From positions 1-55,161 of the forward strand of contig JAJZCZ010000002.1 of assembly GCA_021828805.1 (NCBI GenBank): a stretch of DNA of 55,161 bases. The letters are read 5' to 3'. Below are positions 25,930 to 32,905 of the stretch, in pieces (positions within the stretch are counted from its first letter, which is position 1; each line of letters opens with the position of its first letter). Both the position numbers and the translations under genes were made by a program. Source of the stretch: Nitrospirota bacterium. Its GTDB lineage: Bacteria > Nitrospirota > Leptospirillia > Leptospirillales > Leptospirillaceae. The notes beneath the pieces were generated by a model. That model saw nothing but the letters and a program-made list of their open reading frames with translations. It searched no databases and was not told the origin of the DNA.

Positions 25930-26142
25930 AATCACTGTGCCGACAAGGGATATACCGGAGCCCCTGCCAAAGCGACGATTGAATCCCGGGGATATGTCCC
26001 TCATGTCGTTCCCAGAGGTGTTGAAAAGAAGTCCATCTAAGAGACGCCGGGATACAAGGCGAGGCGTTGGGTGGTGGAAGCGGCCCATTCGTGGTTCAAC
26101 CGATTCCGGAAACTTCTCGTCCGATTCCAAAAACAGGCATAA
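25930..26142 (+). pseudogene. IS5-family transposase fragment
   Basis: The frame reads NHCADKGYTGAPAKATIE, then VPHVVPRGVEKKSI, a TAA stop (26038-26040), and continues in the same frame as ETPGYKARRWVVEAAHSW and FNRFRKLLVRFQKQA to TAA 26140. This is the C-terminal third of an IS5-family DDE transposase: DKGY is the second acidic motif region and RRWVVE supplies the last catalytic glutamate. The N-terminal part is missing (a stop lies just upstream at 25927-25929) and the internal stop confirms decay. No terminal repeats were seen. The 25744-25929 stretch before it holds only the terminator. Confidence 0.8.
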
Positions 26143-26202
26143 AGTGTCCAAATGGCCAATTTATGGTTGTTTCCACAAGTCAACTCATCGGTCCCAACAT
26201 AA

Positions 26203-26961
26203 TCATTCATTCCGTACCCACAAATTCTTCGGACGAGCCATTCTTTTCAAGGAACTCTGAATTGCCATTTTTTTCCAATTCTCTCCAATTAAACTGATAT
26301 CGCCTCGCAACTTGTTAACCGTTTCAATCAATTTTTTATGGATGCTAGTTTTTTCGCTTAACTGAATCATTGCGCTTGGATCCAATGCCCCTTTTCCTTG
26401 GGGGGGTTCTTTTATATCCATCATTGCTTTATCCATATCGAATTGGGCTCGATCAATTTTCACCTTGAATACTGAATAAACTTCACCTCCAATTTCATGA
26501 AGTAAATCGTTTTCGTTGAATGTATGGGTTTCTGCATTTAATTCATCGAGTTGCCTGTCAGAGATGCCTAGTCCTTTGAGTTCTTTCCCAATTGTGTCCA
26601 CAAATTCAAATCGGTTTTTCCTTGAAATTGGGCCGGACCACCTCCCCAAACGATTCAACATCTTTAAATTTATAGCAGCAAGAGGTAACGCGATATCCCT
26701 CAATTTTTTGATCGTATCGTCAGCTTCCCTGATTTTTTCTCTAAGTTCCGCTTCGATTCCAAATCCCTTGAATTTTTGAAATTCGTGAATGAATGCGAAG
26801 AATAAGACAAGAATTCCGAATCCAAACGCGCTTGTTGCCGACCCGGTGTTGTTTTTGTAGGCTAGAAAAGCACCTAAGGTTATAAGGAAATAGCAGATAT
26901 AAAAAGAATGGTTCTTGCTATAAATCGGATCAATTCGCGAGTATTTGTAAAGAAACTCACT
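26203..26961 (-). CDS. Membrane/coiled-coil protein beside the integrase, start unresolved
   Basis: The frame is open from just after a TGA (26962-26964) to the stop at 26203. It contains two hydrophobic spans (FYICYFLITLGAFLAY and FGFGILVLFFAFIHEF), a charged coiled-coil-like helix (GIEAELREKIREADDTIKKL) and a hydrophilic C-terminal domain of about 160 residues. No ATG or GTG occurs in frame before the end of the membrane part; the first usual start is TTG 26703, which would drop both spans. The frame begins in the last codons of the integrase gene and a +1 shift there would fuse the two. The region is clearly richer in A+T than its neighbours. Family not recognised. Could be a broken gene, an unusual start, or a frameshift product. 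Confidence 0.55.
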   Translation of the reverse strand, partial: SEFLYKYSRIDPIYSKNHSFYICYFLITLGAFLAYKNNTGSATSAFGFGILVLFFAFIHEFQKFKGFGIEAELREKIREADDTIKKLRDIALPLAAINLKMLNRLGRWSGPISRKNRFEFVDTIGKELKGLGISDRQLDELNAETHTFNENDLLHEIGGEVYSVFKVKIDRAQFDMDKAMMDIKEPPQGKGALDPSAMIQLSEKTSIHKKLIETVNKLRGDISLIGENWKKMAIQSSLKRMARPKNLWVRNE

Positions 26962-27985
26962 TCATTCTCTCCGCCAGATCTTCTGCCCTCAGATGCGTAT
27001 ATCGAGCCAACATTTGAAGCGTTTTGTGGCCGGTAATCGTTCTGACCTCCATCGTATCAAATCCCTTCTCAAAAAGCCGACTGGTGGCCTCATGCCGGAG
27101 ATCGTGGAAGGTCAGATCGACCAGGAAGGACGGGTCCGGTTTTTCCCCCTTCTCCGCGCATTCCTTCTTGTAGGAGTCCCGAGCCCGGGAGACGGCACGA
27201 ACGAAGGCTTGCGTGATGGAATCCGGCTCCATCCCCCAAACCTCTCCGTCGATTCTCCGGATCAGCCCGGACAGGATCCGGACGGCCTCCGTCGAGAGAG
27301 GCACGACCCGCTTTTCCCCGTTCTTTGTTTCCAGAATGGTCACTGTTCGCTTTTTAAGATCCACCATCTCCCAGGTCATCCCGGCAAGTTCTCCCCGCCT
27401 CATTCCTGTTTCAATGGCAAAGCGGACGATATCGGACAGAACGGGAGATTCGGAGGCAGCGACGATTCTCTCCAGTTCTCCTTGGAGTAGTCTTCGGTCC
27501 CGACCCCTTGGGAGCTTGGGTTTCCGGATCTGCATCACCGGATTGATCAGCCCGGCCATGCCCCATTCCTTGACTGCGATCGTGAAGAGATGGGAGAGAA
27601 GCGCGAGATCAAGGCGGACAGTGTTTGCAGAACCACCGGACTTTATCCGCTCATCCCTGAATGCGGCGATATCCTTTCCCTGGATCTGTGCGAGGCTTCG
27701 CTTTGAGATCGGCCAGCGTTTCAGAGCGTTTGCCCGGTTCGTTTCCCTTCGAAGCTGTTTTTTATGCGGAAGAATTTCGGAGATATATCTGTCCAGGGCT
27801 TCGGCAAGCGTTGTGTTTTCTGATTCTTTCCTGGAGACAAAGACTCCCCGACCTATTTCTGATTCGACTGTGGCCGCCCAGGCTTCTGCCTCGCCCTTCG
27901 TGTCGAACGTGCGGGAAATACGAGGAAAACCTTTCTTTTCGATCGATGCTTCCCATGCTCCCGACCGCTTCCGGAAATAGGCCAT
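26957..27985 (-). CDS. Tyrosine recombinase (phage-type integrase)
   Basis: Site-specific recombinase of 342 residues. An N-terminal arm-binding-like part (AYFRKRSGAWEASIEKKGFP), a SAM-like core-binding domain and a catalytic domain with all key residues: R in ETGMRRGELAG, K in ETKNGEKR, HDLRH, the H in ITGHKT and the tyrosine in LARYTHL. ATG 27985 has GGAGGG six bases before it. It lies 111 bp from the 3' end of tRNA-Met and reads in the same direction, the usual position for an island integrase whose attachment site is the tRNA 3' end. Intact, so possibly active. Confidence 0.93.
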   Translation of the reverse strand: MAYFRKRSGAWEASIEKKGFPRISRTFDTKGEAEAWAATVESEIGRGVFVSRKESENTTLAEALDRYISEILPHKKQLRRETNRANALKRWPISKRSLAQIQGKDIAAFRDERIKSGGSANTVRLDLALLSHLFTIAVKEWGMAGLINPVMQIRKPKLPRGRDRRLLQGELERIVAASESPVLSDIVRFAIETGMRRGELAGMTWEMVDLKKRTVTILETKNGEKRVVPLSTEAVRILSGLIRRIDGEVWGMEPDSITQAFVRAVSRARDSYKKECAEKGEKPDPSFLVDLTFHDLRHEATSRLFEKGFDTMEVRTITGHKTLQMLARYTHLRAEDLAERMK

Positions 27986-28096
27986 TCTCATCCCTCCAAA
28001 AGTAATTTTCTCGGACAGGAAAATCATACTCTTTTGGAATTATCCCGGCAAATTCAACTTTTATTATGAGGGAATTTTTTTTAATGGCTCTGGCAT

Positions 28097-28172
28097 TGGT
28101 GGCGATGGAGGGATTCGAACCCCCGACCGAGTGATTATGATTCACCTGCTCTGCCGACTGAGCTACATCGCC
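28097..28172 (-). tRNA. tRNA-Met (CAT)
   Basis: Full cloverleaf: acceptor GGCGATG/CATCGCC, D arm GCTC/GAGC, anticodon stem GGTGA/TCACT with loop ATCATAA (anticodon CAT), variable CGGTC and T arm GGGGG-TTCGAAT-CCCTC. The 3' ACCA is encoded. It lacks the three G-C pairs of an initiator anticodon stem, so it is an elongator tRNA or a TilS-modified Ile2 tRNA. The integrase gene follows its 3' end. Confidence 0.95.
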
Positions 28173-28213
28173 TTGAAGAAGAGAGTTATGCTTCGTTGCG
28201 GAAAAACTTGTGT

Positions 28214-28242
28214 AATATAGCACGGGAAGGAATCCGGAGCAA
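28214..28242 (-). promoter_or_regulatory. Candidate promoter of tRNA-Met
   Basis: On the minus strand TTGCTC (28237-28242) and TATATT (28214-28219) are 17 bp apart, giving a transcription start about 35 nt before the tRNA. The -35 box matches in three to four positions. Confidence 0.5.
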
Positions 28243-28285
28243 TCGGTCAAACCAGAAGCCGCGGAGGAAAGCTGATTGAGCCCTT

Positions 28286-28717
28286 TTAGTGGTGATCCTT
28301 GCCGAAGTGGCCCTCACGGGTCAGCCGAGCGTGCTCCTTCATGATGCACTTATCCATCACCACCGACATACCCGCAATCTCCGCCATACGGTATCCCTCT
28401 TCACTGACAATCCCTTCCTGAATCCAGACCCGGGGAACGGCTGTTGCCACCGCCTCCCGCACCACATCGGGGATATCCGAGGCCTTTCGAAAAATCACCA
28501 CCAGATCAGGGGTCACAGGAAGGCTCTTCAGGTCAGGAAAGCAAGGGACATGCGCCACCGAGGTCAGATTGGGATTGACGGGAAATACCTCAAACCCGTG
28601 GTCCTTCAGGTAGCTCGCAACCGTGAGGCTGGGGCGACCAAGCTTGTCCGAAATACCGACAACGGCCACCGTCTCCGAGTCCTTCAGAATCGAATGTATG
28701 AGATCATTTTGTTCCAT
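28286..28717 (-). CDS. CoA-binding (YccU-like) domain protein
   Basis: A single Rossmann-like CoA-binding domain of 143 residues: VAVVGISDKLGRPSLTVASYLKDHG at the N-terminus, then VFPVNPNL and DLVVIFRKASDIPDVVREA, and VWIQEGIVSEEGYRMAE with MDKCIMKEH near the end. This matches the small CoA-binding family (YccU), whose function is not well defined. ATG 28717 follows GGAGAAG; an upstream in-frame start would add a hydrophobic stretch unlike the family. A terminator-like hairpin lies 45 bp upstream of the start in the leader. Confidence 0.88.
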   Translation of the reverse strand: MEQNDLIHSILKDSETVAVVGISDKLGRPSLTVASYLKDHGFEVFPVNPNLTSVAHVPCFPDLKSLPVTPDLVVIFRKASDIPDVVREAVATAVPRVWIQEGIVSEEGYRMAEIAGMSVVMDKCIMKEHARLTREGHFGKDHH

Positions 28718-28762
28718 GGGCGTGACTTCTCCAGCACATTTTTCATCGTGAATACGTAGAAA

Positions 28763-28792
28763 AAACAAAAAAACTCCCGAGACGAATCGGGA
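28763..28792 (-). terminator. Terminator-like hairpin in the leader of the CoA-binding gene
   Basis: On the minus strand TCCCGA (28787-28792), a six-base loop and TCGGGA (28775-28780) are followed by seven T, G and more T (to 28763). It precedes, not follows, the CoA-binding gene, and no minus-strand gene ends upstream. It could be an attenuator. An imperfect hairpin (28815-28838, with GCAGAAC and GTTCTCGC) lies just before it. Confidence 0.5.
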
Positions 28793-29002
28793 TAAAACAC
28801 TTGTCTGCATCAATCCCGCAGAACAAGGTTCTCGCAGGACAGGACCCGACCGGTTCCCTTCATGGTATCATAGGTTAATGGCGGACAGGAACCCGGAAAG
28901 GACGCGACATCAACCGGCATTGTCCATGCCTTCGACCGGAGCCAGAACCGGAACTCCGATACGAAAAACGGGACAGCGCTGAAAAACCCGAGGAACCTTA
29001 CC

Positions 29003-30160
29003 ATGATCCACCTGCATGTTGACGCGATGCCATTTTTTCGACCGGGAGTCCGGGAGGCCATCAATCGGGAACTTGATGACACCATCGTCCCCACGGCCCG
29101 AATCCGGAAGGGCCTCGACAAGGCCGAGCGACTGGAGCACTACCGTGAGGAGATTGCCCGGTATGCCCAAAGCCGACCGGAAGAAGTCGTCTTTGTCTCC
29201 TCCGTCACCGAGGCCAACGGATGGGCCATCCGGGGAGTCCGCTTTCCCGGAAACTCAGCCCCCAATCATGTTCTGATCTCGCCCCTCGAACACAGCTCCG
29301 TTCTCCGGAGTGCAGAGGCCCTTGCGCGGGATACCGGCGCAAAAATGCAGCTGGTGGCCCTGACCTCAAAGGGAGCGGTCGACCTCGATGCCCTCATAAA
29401 AAACTGGCCCGGAGATCGCACCCTGGTCTCGGTCCAACGGGTCAACCCCGAAACCGGCCTTCTCCAGCCAGTCTCAGACATTGCCCGCATCGTCCGGGAG
29501 CGAGGGGGCATTCTCCACAGTGACACCTCGGGATCCCACGGCTGGGAGATTCCCCTCTTCTCAAAAGACGGTCCGGACCTGATGTCTCTCTCATCCGCTT
29601 CAGCCGGAGGCCCTGCCGGGATCGCAGCGCTCCTGATCCGGCGGGGGATCCGGATCACTCCCTGGCTTCTGGGAGGCGCCCAGGAAGATGGCCGCCGGGC
29701 AGGAAGCCAGCCGGTCTTTCTTGCAGCCGGCTTTTCCCAGGCGCTTCTCCATGAAAAAGACTCCATCGACGGAGAGCGTCAGCGGCTTACTCATCTCGAC
29801 CAGATTTTTCTGTCTGCCATCACAAAAAACCATCCGGATGTGACGATCGTCGGCCTTGACGGGAAACGTCGGCCAGGCATTTTAAATCTCCTCGTCCCCG
29901 AGGTTGACGGCCAGGCCCTTCTCTCCCTCCTCGACAGGGAGGGGGTGGGGGTCGGAACCGGAGCCAGCTGCTCAGCCCAGTCCCTGACCGTGACACATGT
30001 ATTGACGGCTCTCGGCTACCCTGCACGCCGATCCCAGGGTTCCATTGTGCTCTCGTTCGGATGGTGGAACCAAGAGTCCGATCTCGAGCCCTTCCAAAAA
30101 GCTCTGGAAAAATCCCGGGGGCTCCTTTCCCGGATCAATGTCTCCGGTGCCACGGCCTAG
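29003..30160 (+). CDS. Cysteine desulfurase-like protein lacking the PLP lysine
   Basis: A 385-residue fold-type I aminotransferase (class V) of the NifS/IscS group. Family landmarks: SVTEANGWAIRG (67-78), PLEHSSVL with H97, HSDTSG with D174, GGAQEDGRRAGS (224-235) and the active-cysteine loop GTGASCSAQ (C323). The segment DLMSLSSASAGGPAGI (192-207) aligns with DLMSxSxHKxxGPKG of true desulfurases, so the histidine and the PLP lysine are replaced by A199 and S200. The N-terminal NAATT motif has also become VDAMP. The frame is intact. It probably cannot form the internal aldimine, so a scaffold, persulfide carrier or another role is likely. ATG 29003 follows GAGGAA. Confidence 0.82.
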   Translation: MIHLHVDAMPFFRPGVREAINRELDDTIVPTARIRKGLDKAERLEHYREEIARYAQSRPEEVVFVSSVTEANGWAIRGVRFPGNSAPNHVLISPLEHSSVLRSAEALARDTGAKMQLVALTSKGAVDLDALIKNWPGDRTLVSVQRVNPETGLLQPVSDIARIVRERGGILHSDTSGSHGWEIPLFSKDGPDLMSLSSASAGGPAGIAALLIRRGIRITPWLLGGAQEDGRRAGSQPVFLAAGFSQALLHEKDSIDGERQRLTHLDQIFLSAITKNHPDVTIVGLDGKRRPGILNLLVPEVDGQALLSLLDREGVGVGTGASCSAQSLTVTHVLTALGYPARRSQGSIVLSFGWWNQESDLEPFQKALEKSRGLLSRINVSGATA

Positions 30161-30246
30161 GGTCCGGCCCAGAGACTCGTGGGGACTCACTATGAACACC
30201 TTCCCTCAACGCCACCCATGTCAGACAAAATAGCAAGGAGCTCCTG

Positions 30247-31149
30247 ATGAGTGAGAATAACGCCCAGGACGTTCATGCAATCATCGGAGGAACGGGATTT
30301 GTCGGACGCTATCTGGCCGACGCCCTCCGAACGGAAAAGAATACCCGGATCCGCCTTCTGGCACGAAACCACCCGGACTCCCTTCCTCCGGAGACCGAGT
30401 TTTACCCGGCGGATGCCGTCTCCGGAAAAGGCCTCAAGGAGGGCCTTGCCCGAGCCACCGTTGTCTGGTATCTGCCAGGGATCCTTGCCGAGACCCGGGA
30501 TCAATCCTATGAGATGGTCCACCACCAGGGGCTTGTCAACACATTGTCGGCCGTGGATCAGGGCAGCCTTCGGCATATCGTTCACATGAGCGCGGTGGGA
30601 ACCGCGCCCAACGCCCCCAGCGCCTACCACCGGACCAAGGCCCGCGGGGAAGAGGCCATCCGCAAGAGTGGCCTCCCATTCACGATCGTGAGACCCTCGC
30701 TCGTCTTTGGAACGGGTGACCGCTCCATCAATCAGTTTCTGGAGCTCGCACGACTCTTTCATATCCTGCCCATGATCGGACCGGGAACATCCCGGGTTCA
30801 GCCCATCTTTGCCGGTGACCTCGCCAAGTTCTGTGTCATGATCTCCTCCCGCCCTGACACACAGGGAAAGATCTTCGAGGTCGGCGGACCCCGCATCTAC
30901 ACCTACCGCCAGATGATGGAGGCGATCAGATCCTCAAAACACCTCAGCGCCCCCATACTGGGAGCCCCGGTGGGGATCATGATGGCCGCCGCCGTGGCGC
31001 AAAAACTTCTCCTGTCCCGGCCATTCCTGACTCCTGACGTTCTCAGGATGGCGCTTGCCGACAACGTTCCCGAGAAAAACGCATGCGTCGCCGACTTTGG
31101 CATGATCCTCCTGGGGCTCGAAGCATGGCTTGAAGAAAAGGAAGGCTGA
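30247..31149 (+). CDS. NAD(P)-binding SDR/epimerase-like protein (NmrA/NDUFA9 type)
   Basis: Atypical short-chain dehydrogenase of 300 residues. The nucleotide loop is HAIIGGTGFVGRYL (GGxGFxG) and a YHRTK motif occupies the YxxxK position after MSAVGT. Later parts (PFTIVRPSLVFGTGD, VQPIFAGDLAKF, FEVGGPRIYTYRQM) are those of the epimerase-like proteins related to complex I subunit NDUFA9. ATG 30247 follows AAGGAGCTCCTG. The stop overlaps the start of the dioxygenase gene (TGATG). Its substrate, if any, is unknown; a role in quinone or membrane enzyme assembly is possible by analogy only. Confidence 0.82.
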   Translation: MSENNAQDVHAIIGGTGFVGRYLADALRTEKNTRIRLLARNHPDSLPPETEFYPADAVSGKGLKEGLARATVVWYLPGILAETRDQSYEMVHHQGLVNTLSAVDQGSLRHIVHMSAVGTAPNAPSAYHRTKARGEEAIRKSGLPFTIVRPSLVFGTGDRSINQFLELARLFHILPMIGPGTSRVQPIFAGDLAKFCVMISSRPDTQGKIFEVGGPRIYTYRQMMEAIRSSKHLSAPILGAPVGIMMAAAVAQKLLLSRPFLTPDVLRMALADNVPEKNACVADFGMILLGLEAWLEEKEG

Positions 31150-31958
31150 TGGGAACCCTTCCCACACTTTTTCTCTCCCACGGAGCACCGAACTCTCTGG
31201 AAGACTCCGAATGGATGGAGACACTCAATACCTTGGGCAGGTCTCTCACCGATGTCAGGGGAGTGGTCGTACTTTCCGCCCATTGGGTGGAGCGGGGGAT
31301 TTTTGCCGGGCCGCTTGCCCCCTCCCCCCTGATCTATGATTTTTACGGTTTTCCCGAACGACTCTATCGCGTTCGCTACCCCGCCCCTCCCGGCGCAGAG
31401 CTCTTCGAGATCATCAAGAGCCTTCCCGGGATGCCGCCGATTACAGCGGCACCGGGAAGAGGCCTCGATCACGGGGTGTGGGTTCCCATGATGGGACTTT
31501 TTCCTGCTGCCGACCTCCCCGTACTCGGCCTTTCCCTTCCGGGGACAGACCCCGCCCGCCTCTATGCCCTGGGACAGTCCCTGGCTCCGCTTCGGGAACA
31601 AGGGATTCTCGTGGTGGGAAGCGGGGGTATGACACACAATCTCGGGGCCCTGATCCCCCAGGAGAATGCCCCTTCCGTTCCATGGGCCCATGCATTTGAC
31701 CAATGGGCGACAGACCGGCTTGAAGCCTCTGATGCCCTTTCACTGATCGACTTTCGAAGAAAAGCGCCGAACGCGGCGCTTGCCCATCCGACCATCGAAC
31801 ACTTTGCGCCTCTCTTTGTGGCGATGGGGGCTGCCGGAGAGACCTTTCGGGTCTCCTTCCCTGTCGATATCTTCCGCTATGGCTCCCTCTCTCTCCGCTC
31901 GGCAGCCTTTTGGAGCCCGGCAGGCTCTTCCAAACCCGAGCAATCTCCCCGACCTTGA
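31149..31958 (+). CDS. Class III extradiol dioxygenase-like protein (LigB/YgiD family)
   Basis: A 269-residue protein of the DODA/YgiD family. Metal ligands are expected at H11 (FLSHGAP), H45 (SAHW) and a glutamate near the C-terminus; the YDFYGFP motif (63-69) and LDHGVWVP with H108, plus GGMTHNL with H163, are conserved. These enzymes cleave catechols such as DOPA, but many bacterial members have unknown substrates. ATG 31149 shares a base with the stop of the SDR gene, so the two are coupled. Confidence 0.86.
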   Translation: MGTLPTLFLSHGAPNSLEDSEWMETLNTLGRSLTDVRGVVVLSAHWVERGIFAGPLAPSPLIYDFYGFPERLYRVRYPAPPGAELFEIIKSLPGMPPITAAPGRGLDHGVWVPMMGLFPAADLPVLGLSLPGTDPARLYALGQSLAPLREQGILVVGSGGMTHNLGALIPQENAPSVPWAHAFDQWATDRLEASDALSLIDFRRKAPNAALAHPTIEHFAPLFVAMGAAGETFRVSFPVDIFRYGSLSLRSAAFWSPAGSSKPEQSPRP

Positions 31959-31984
31959 AGCCAGCGGGTCTTTTCAGATACAAT
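31955..31984 (+). promoter_or_regulatory. Candidate promoter of the glutaredoxin-like gene
   Basis: TTGAAG (31955-31960) and TACAAT (31979-31984) with an 18-bp spacer directly at the end of the dioxygenase gene. It would give a leader of about 50 nt to the GGAGG site before 32044. Confidence 0.4.
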
Positions 31985-32043
31985 AGCTTCTTGACGTAAG
32001 GATCTTATGTTGTCAGCTTGAAAGGGTTTACCCGGAGGATATC

Positions 32044-32400
32044 ATGGAAAACAAGAACAATGTCACGATCAATGCCTATCTCAAGCCAAGCTGTGGCTGG
32101 AGTCGTGGAGTGCGGGCAGTCTTCAGCAAGTATTCCCTCCCCTACAACGACATCAACATCATCGGCAGCTCCGAAGCCTATAGCGAAATGGTGAAAAAAT
32201 CAGGACAACGTCTCTCTCCGTGCGTCGAAGTTGACGGAGTGATGCTTGCTGACGTGAGCGGTGAAGAGGTTGAAAACTATCTGATCTCCCGCGGCCTCGT
32301 CGCACCTGTCACCTCAAGCGATGCAACGCCTCTCGACAGGGGATGCCAGGATGGCGAACCGGTTGAAACAGGATCGTGGGGAACGAACAAGAGTTTCTGA
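32044..32400 (+). CDS. Glutaredoxin-like protein (CGWS motif)
   Basis: A 118-residue thioredoxin-fold protein. YLKPSCGWSRGVRAVF places a monothiol-type active site CGWS at residues 17-20; LSPCVEVDGV supplies the cis-proline and a second cysteine, and a GSSEAYSEMVKKSG helix follows. CGFS is the usual monothiol site, so CGWS is a variant. The C-terminal 30 residues are an extra hydrophilic tail with one cysteine. GGAGG lies nine bases before ATG 32044. May act in Fe-S cluster transfer; inferred from family. Confidence 0.78.
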   Translation: MENKNNVTINAYLKPSCGWSRGVRAVFSKYSLPYNDINIIGSSEAYSEMVKKSGQRLSPCVEVDGVMLADVSGEEVENYLISRGLVAPVTSSDATPLDRGCQDGEPVETGSWGTNKSF

Positions 32401-32452
32401 CCGTCCAAATGTCGGCAGGAAATCATACGCCTGATTAAAAGGGAGATTGAGA

Positions 32453-32665
32453 ATGCAGCGAGTGGAGTTGATGGAATCAGAAGGGATTGCAACCGGGGCG
32501 GACGTTCTGGCCAAAGGGGCCAAGTGGAAAGAGGTGGCGCTCGTCGTGGGAGCCTTCGTCTGGATTCCTGCCACACTCTACTTGCTTCTTTTTGCCCCCA
32601 TTCCCGTGGTCCACGACATGGTCCATCCTGTCCGCCACGCCTTCAGCTTTGTCATGTGCCACTAG
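32453..32665 (+). CDS. CbtB-like small membrane protein
   Basis: A 70-residue protein with one membrane span (ALVVGAFVWIPATLYLLLFA) and the C-terminal histidine pattern VVHDMVHPVRHAFSFVMCH. The HDxxHxxRHAxxFxxCH layout is that of CbtB, a small subunit of proposed cobalt transporters. The usual partner CbtA does not follow; a terminator and tRNA-Arg do. No cobalamin riboswitch was recognised upstream. ATG 32453 lies behind GGGAGATTGA, 52 bp after the glutaredoxin-like gene. Confidence 0.72.
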   Translation: MQRVELMESEGIATGADVLAKGAKWKEVALVVGAFVWIPATLYLLLFAPIPVVHDMVHPVRHAFSFVMCH

Positions 32666-32704
32666 TCGAACGACACAAGCTCTCCTAGCAAAACGGGGGC
32701 GAAC

Positions 32705-32750
32705 GGGAAGATCCCTCCGGGATCTTTCCCTCGTCCCTTTCTCTTTTTTT
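32705..32750 (+). terminator. Rho-independent terminator after the CbtB-like gene
   Basis: GGGAAGATCCC (32705-32715) pairs with GGGATCTTTCCC (32719-32730) with one bulge and a tight loop, followed by a pyrimidine-rich stretch with seven T (32744-32750). It separates the glutaredoxin/CbtB unit from tRNA-Arg. Confidence 0.7.
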
Positions 32751-32758
32751 CCTTTCAT

Positions 32759-32835
32759 GCGCTCGTAGCTCAGTCGGATAGAGCAACAGCCTTCTAAGCT
32801 GTGGGTCGCTGGTTCGATTCCAGCCGAGCGCACCA
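32759..32835 (+). tRNA. tRNA-Arg (TCT)
   Basis: Cloverleaf: acceptor GCGCTCG/CGAGCGC, D arm GCTC/GAGC, anticodon stem ACAGC/GCTGT with loop CTTCTAA (anticodon TCT), T arm GCTGG-TTCGATT-CCAGC, and encoded ACCA. It reads AGA codons (and AGG by wobble). Confidence 0.95.
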
Positions 32836-32905
32836 ATACTTGAATCTCCTCACCCCTCCAAATGACCCAGTTGTGCCGGCTCTTTGCCTCAAGCCGCCAC
32901 TGGAT

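Noticed and set aside
23970-26200. Second attachment site (direct repeat of the tRNA-Met 3' end)
   Set aside because: I scanned the left side of the accessory patch for the T-arm and acceptor sequence and found no match; a short core repeat could be missed by eye.
31959-32452. Cobalamin riboswitch before the CbtB-like gene
   Set aside because: No B12-box-like sequence or extended leader structure was seen in the short gap before the gene or before the glutaredoxin-like gene.
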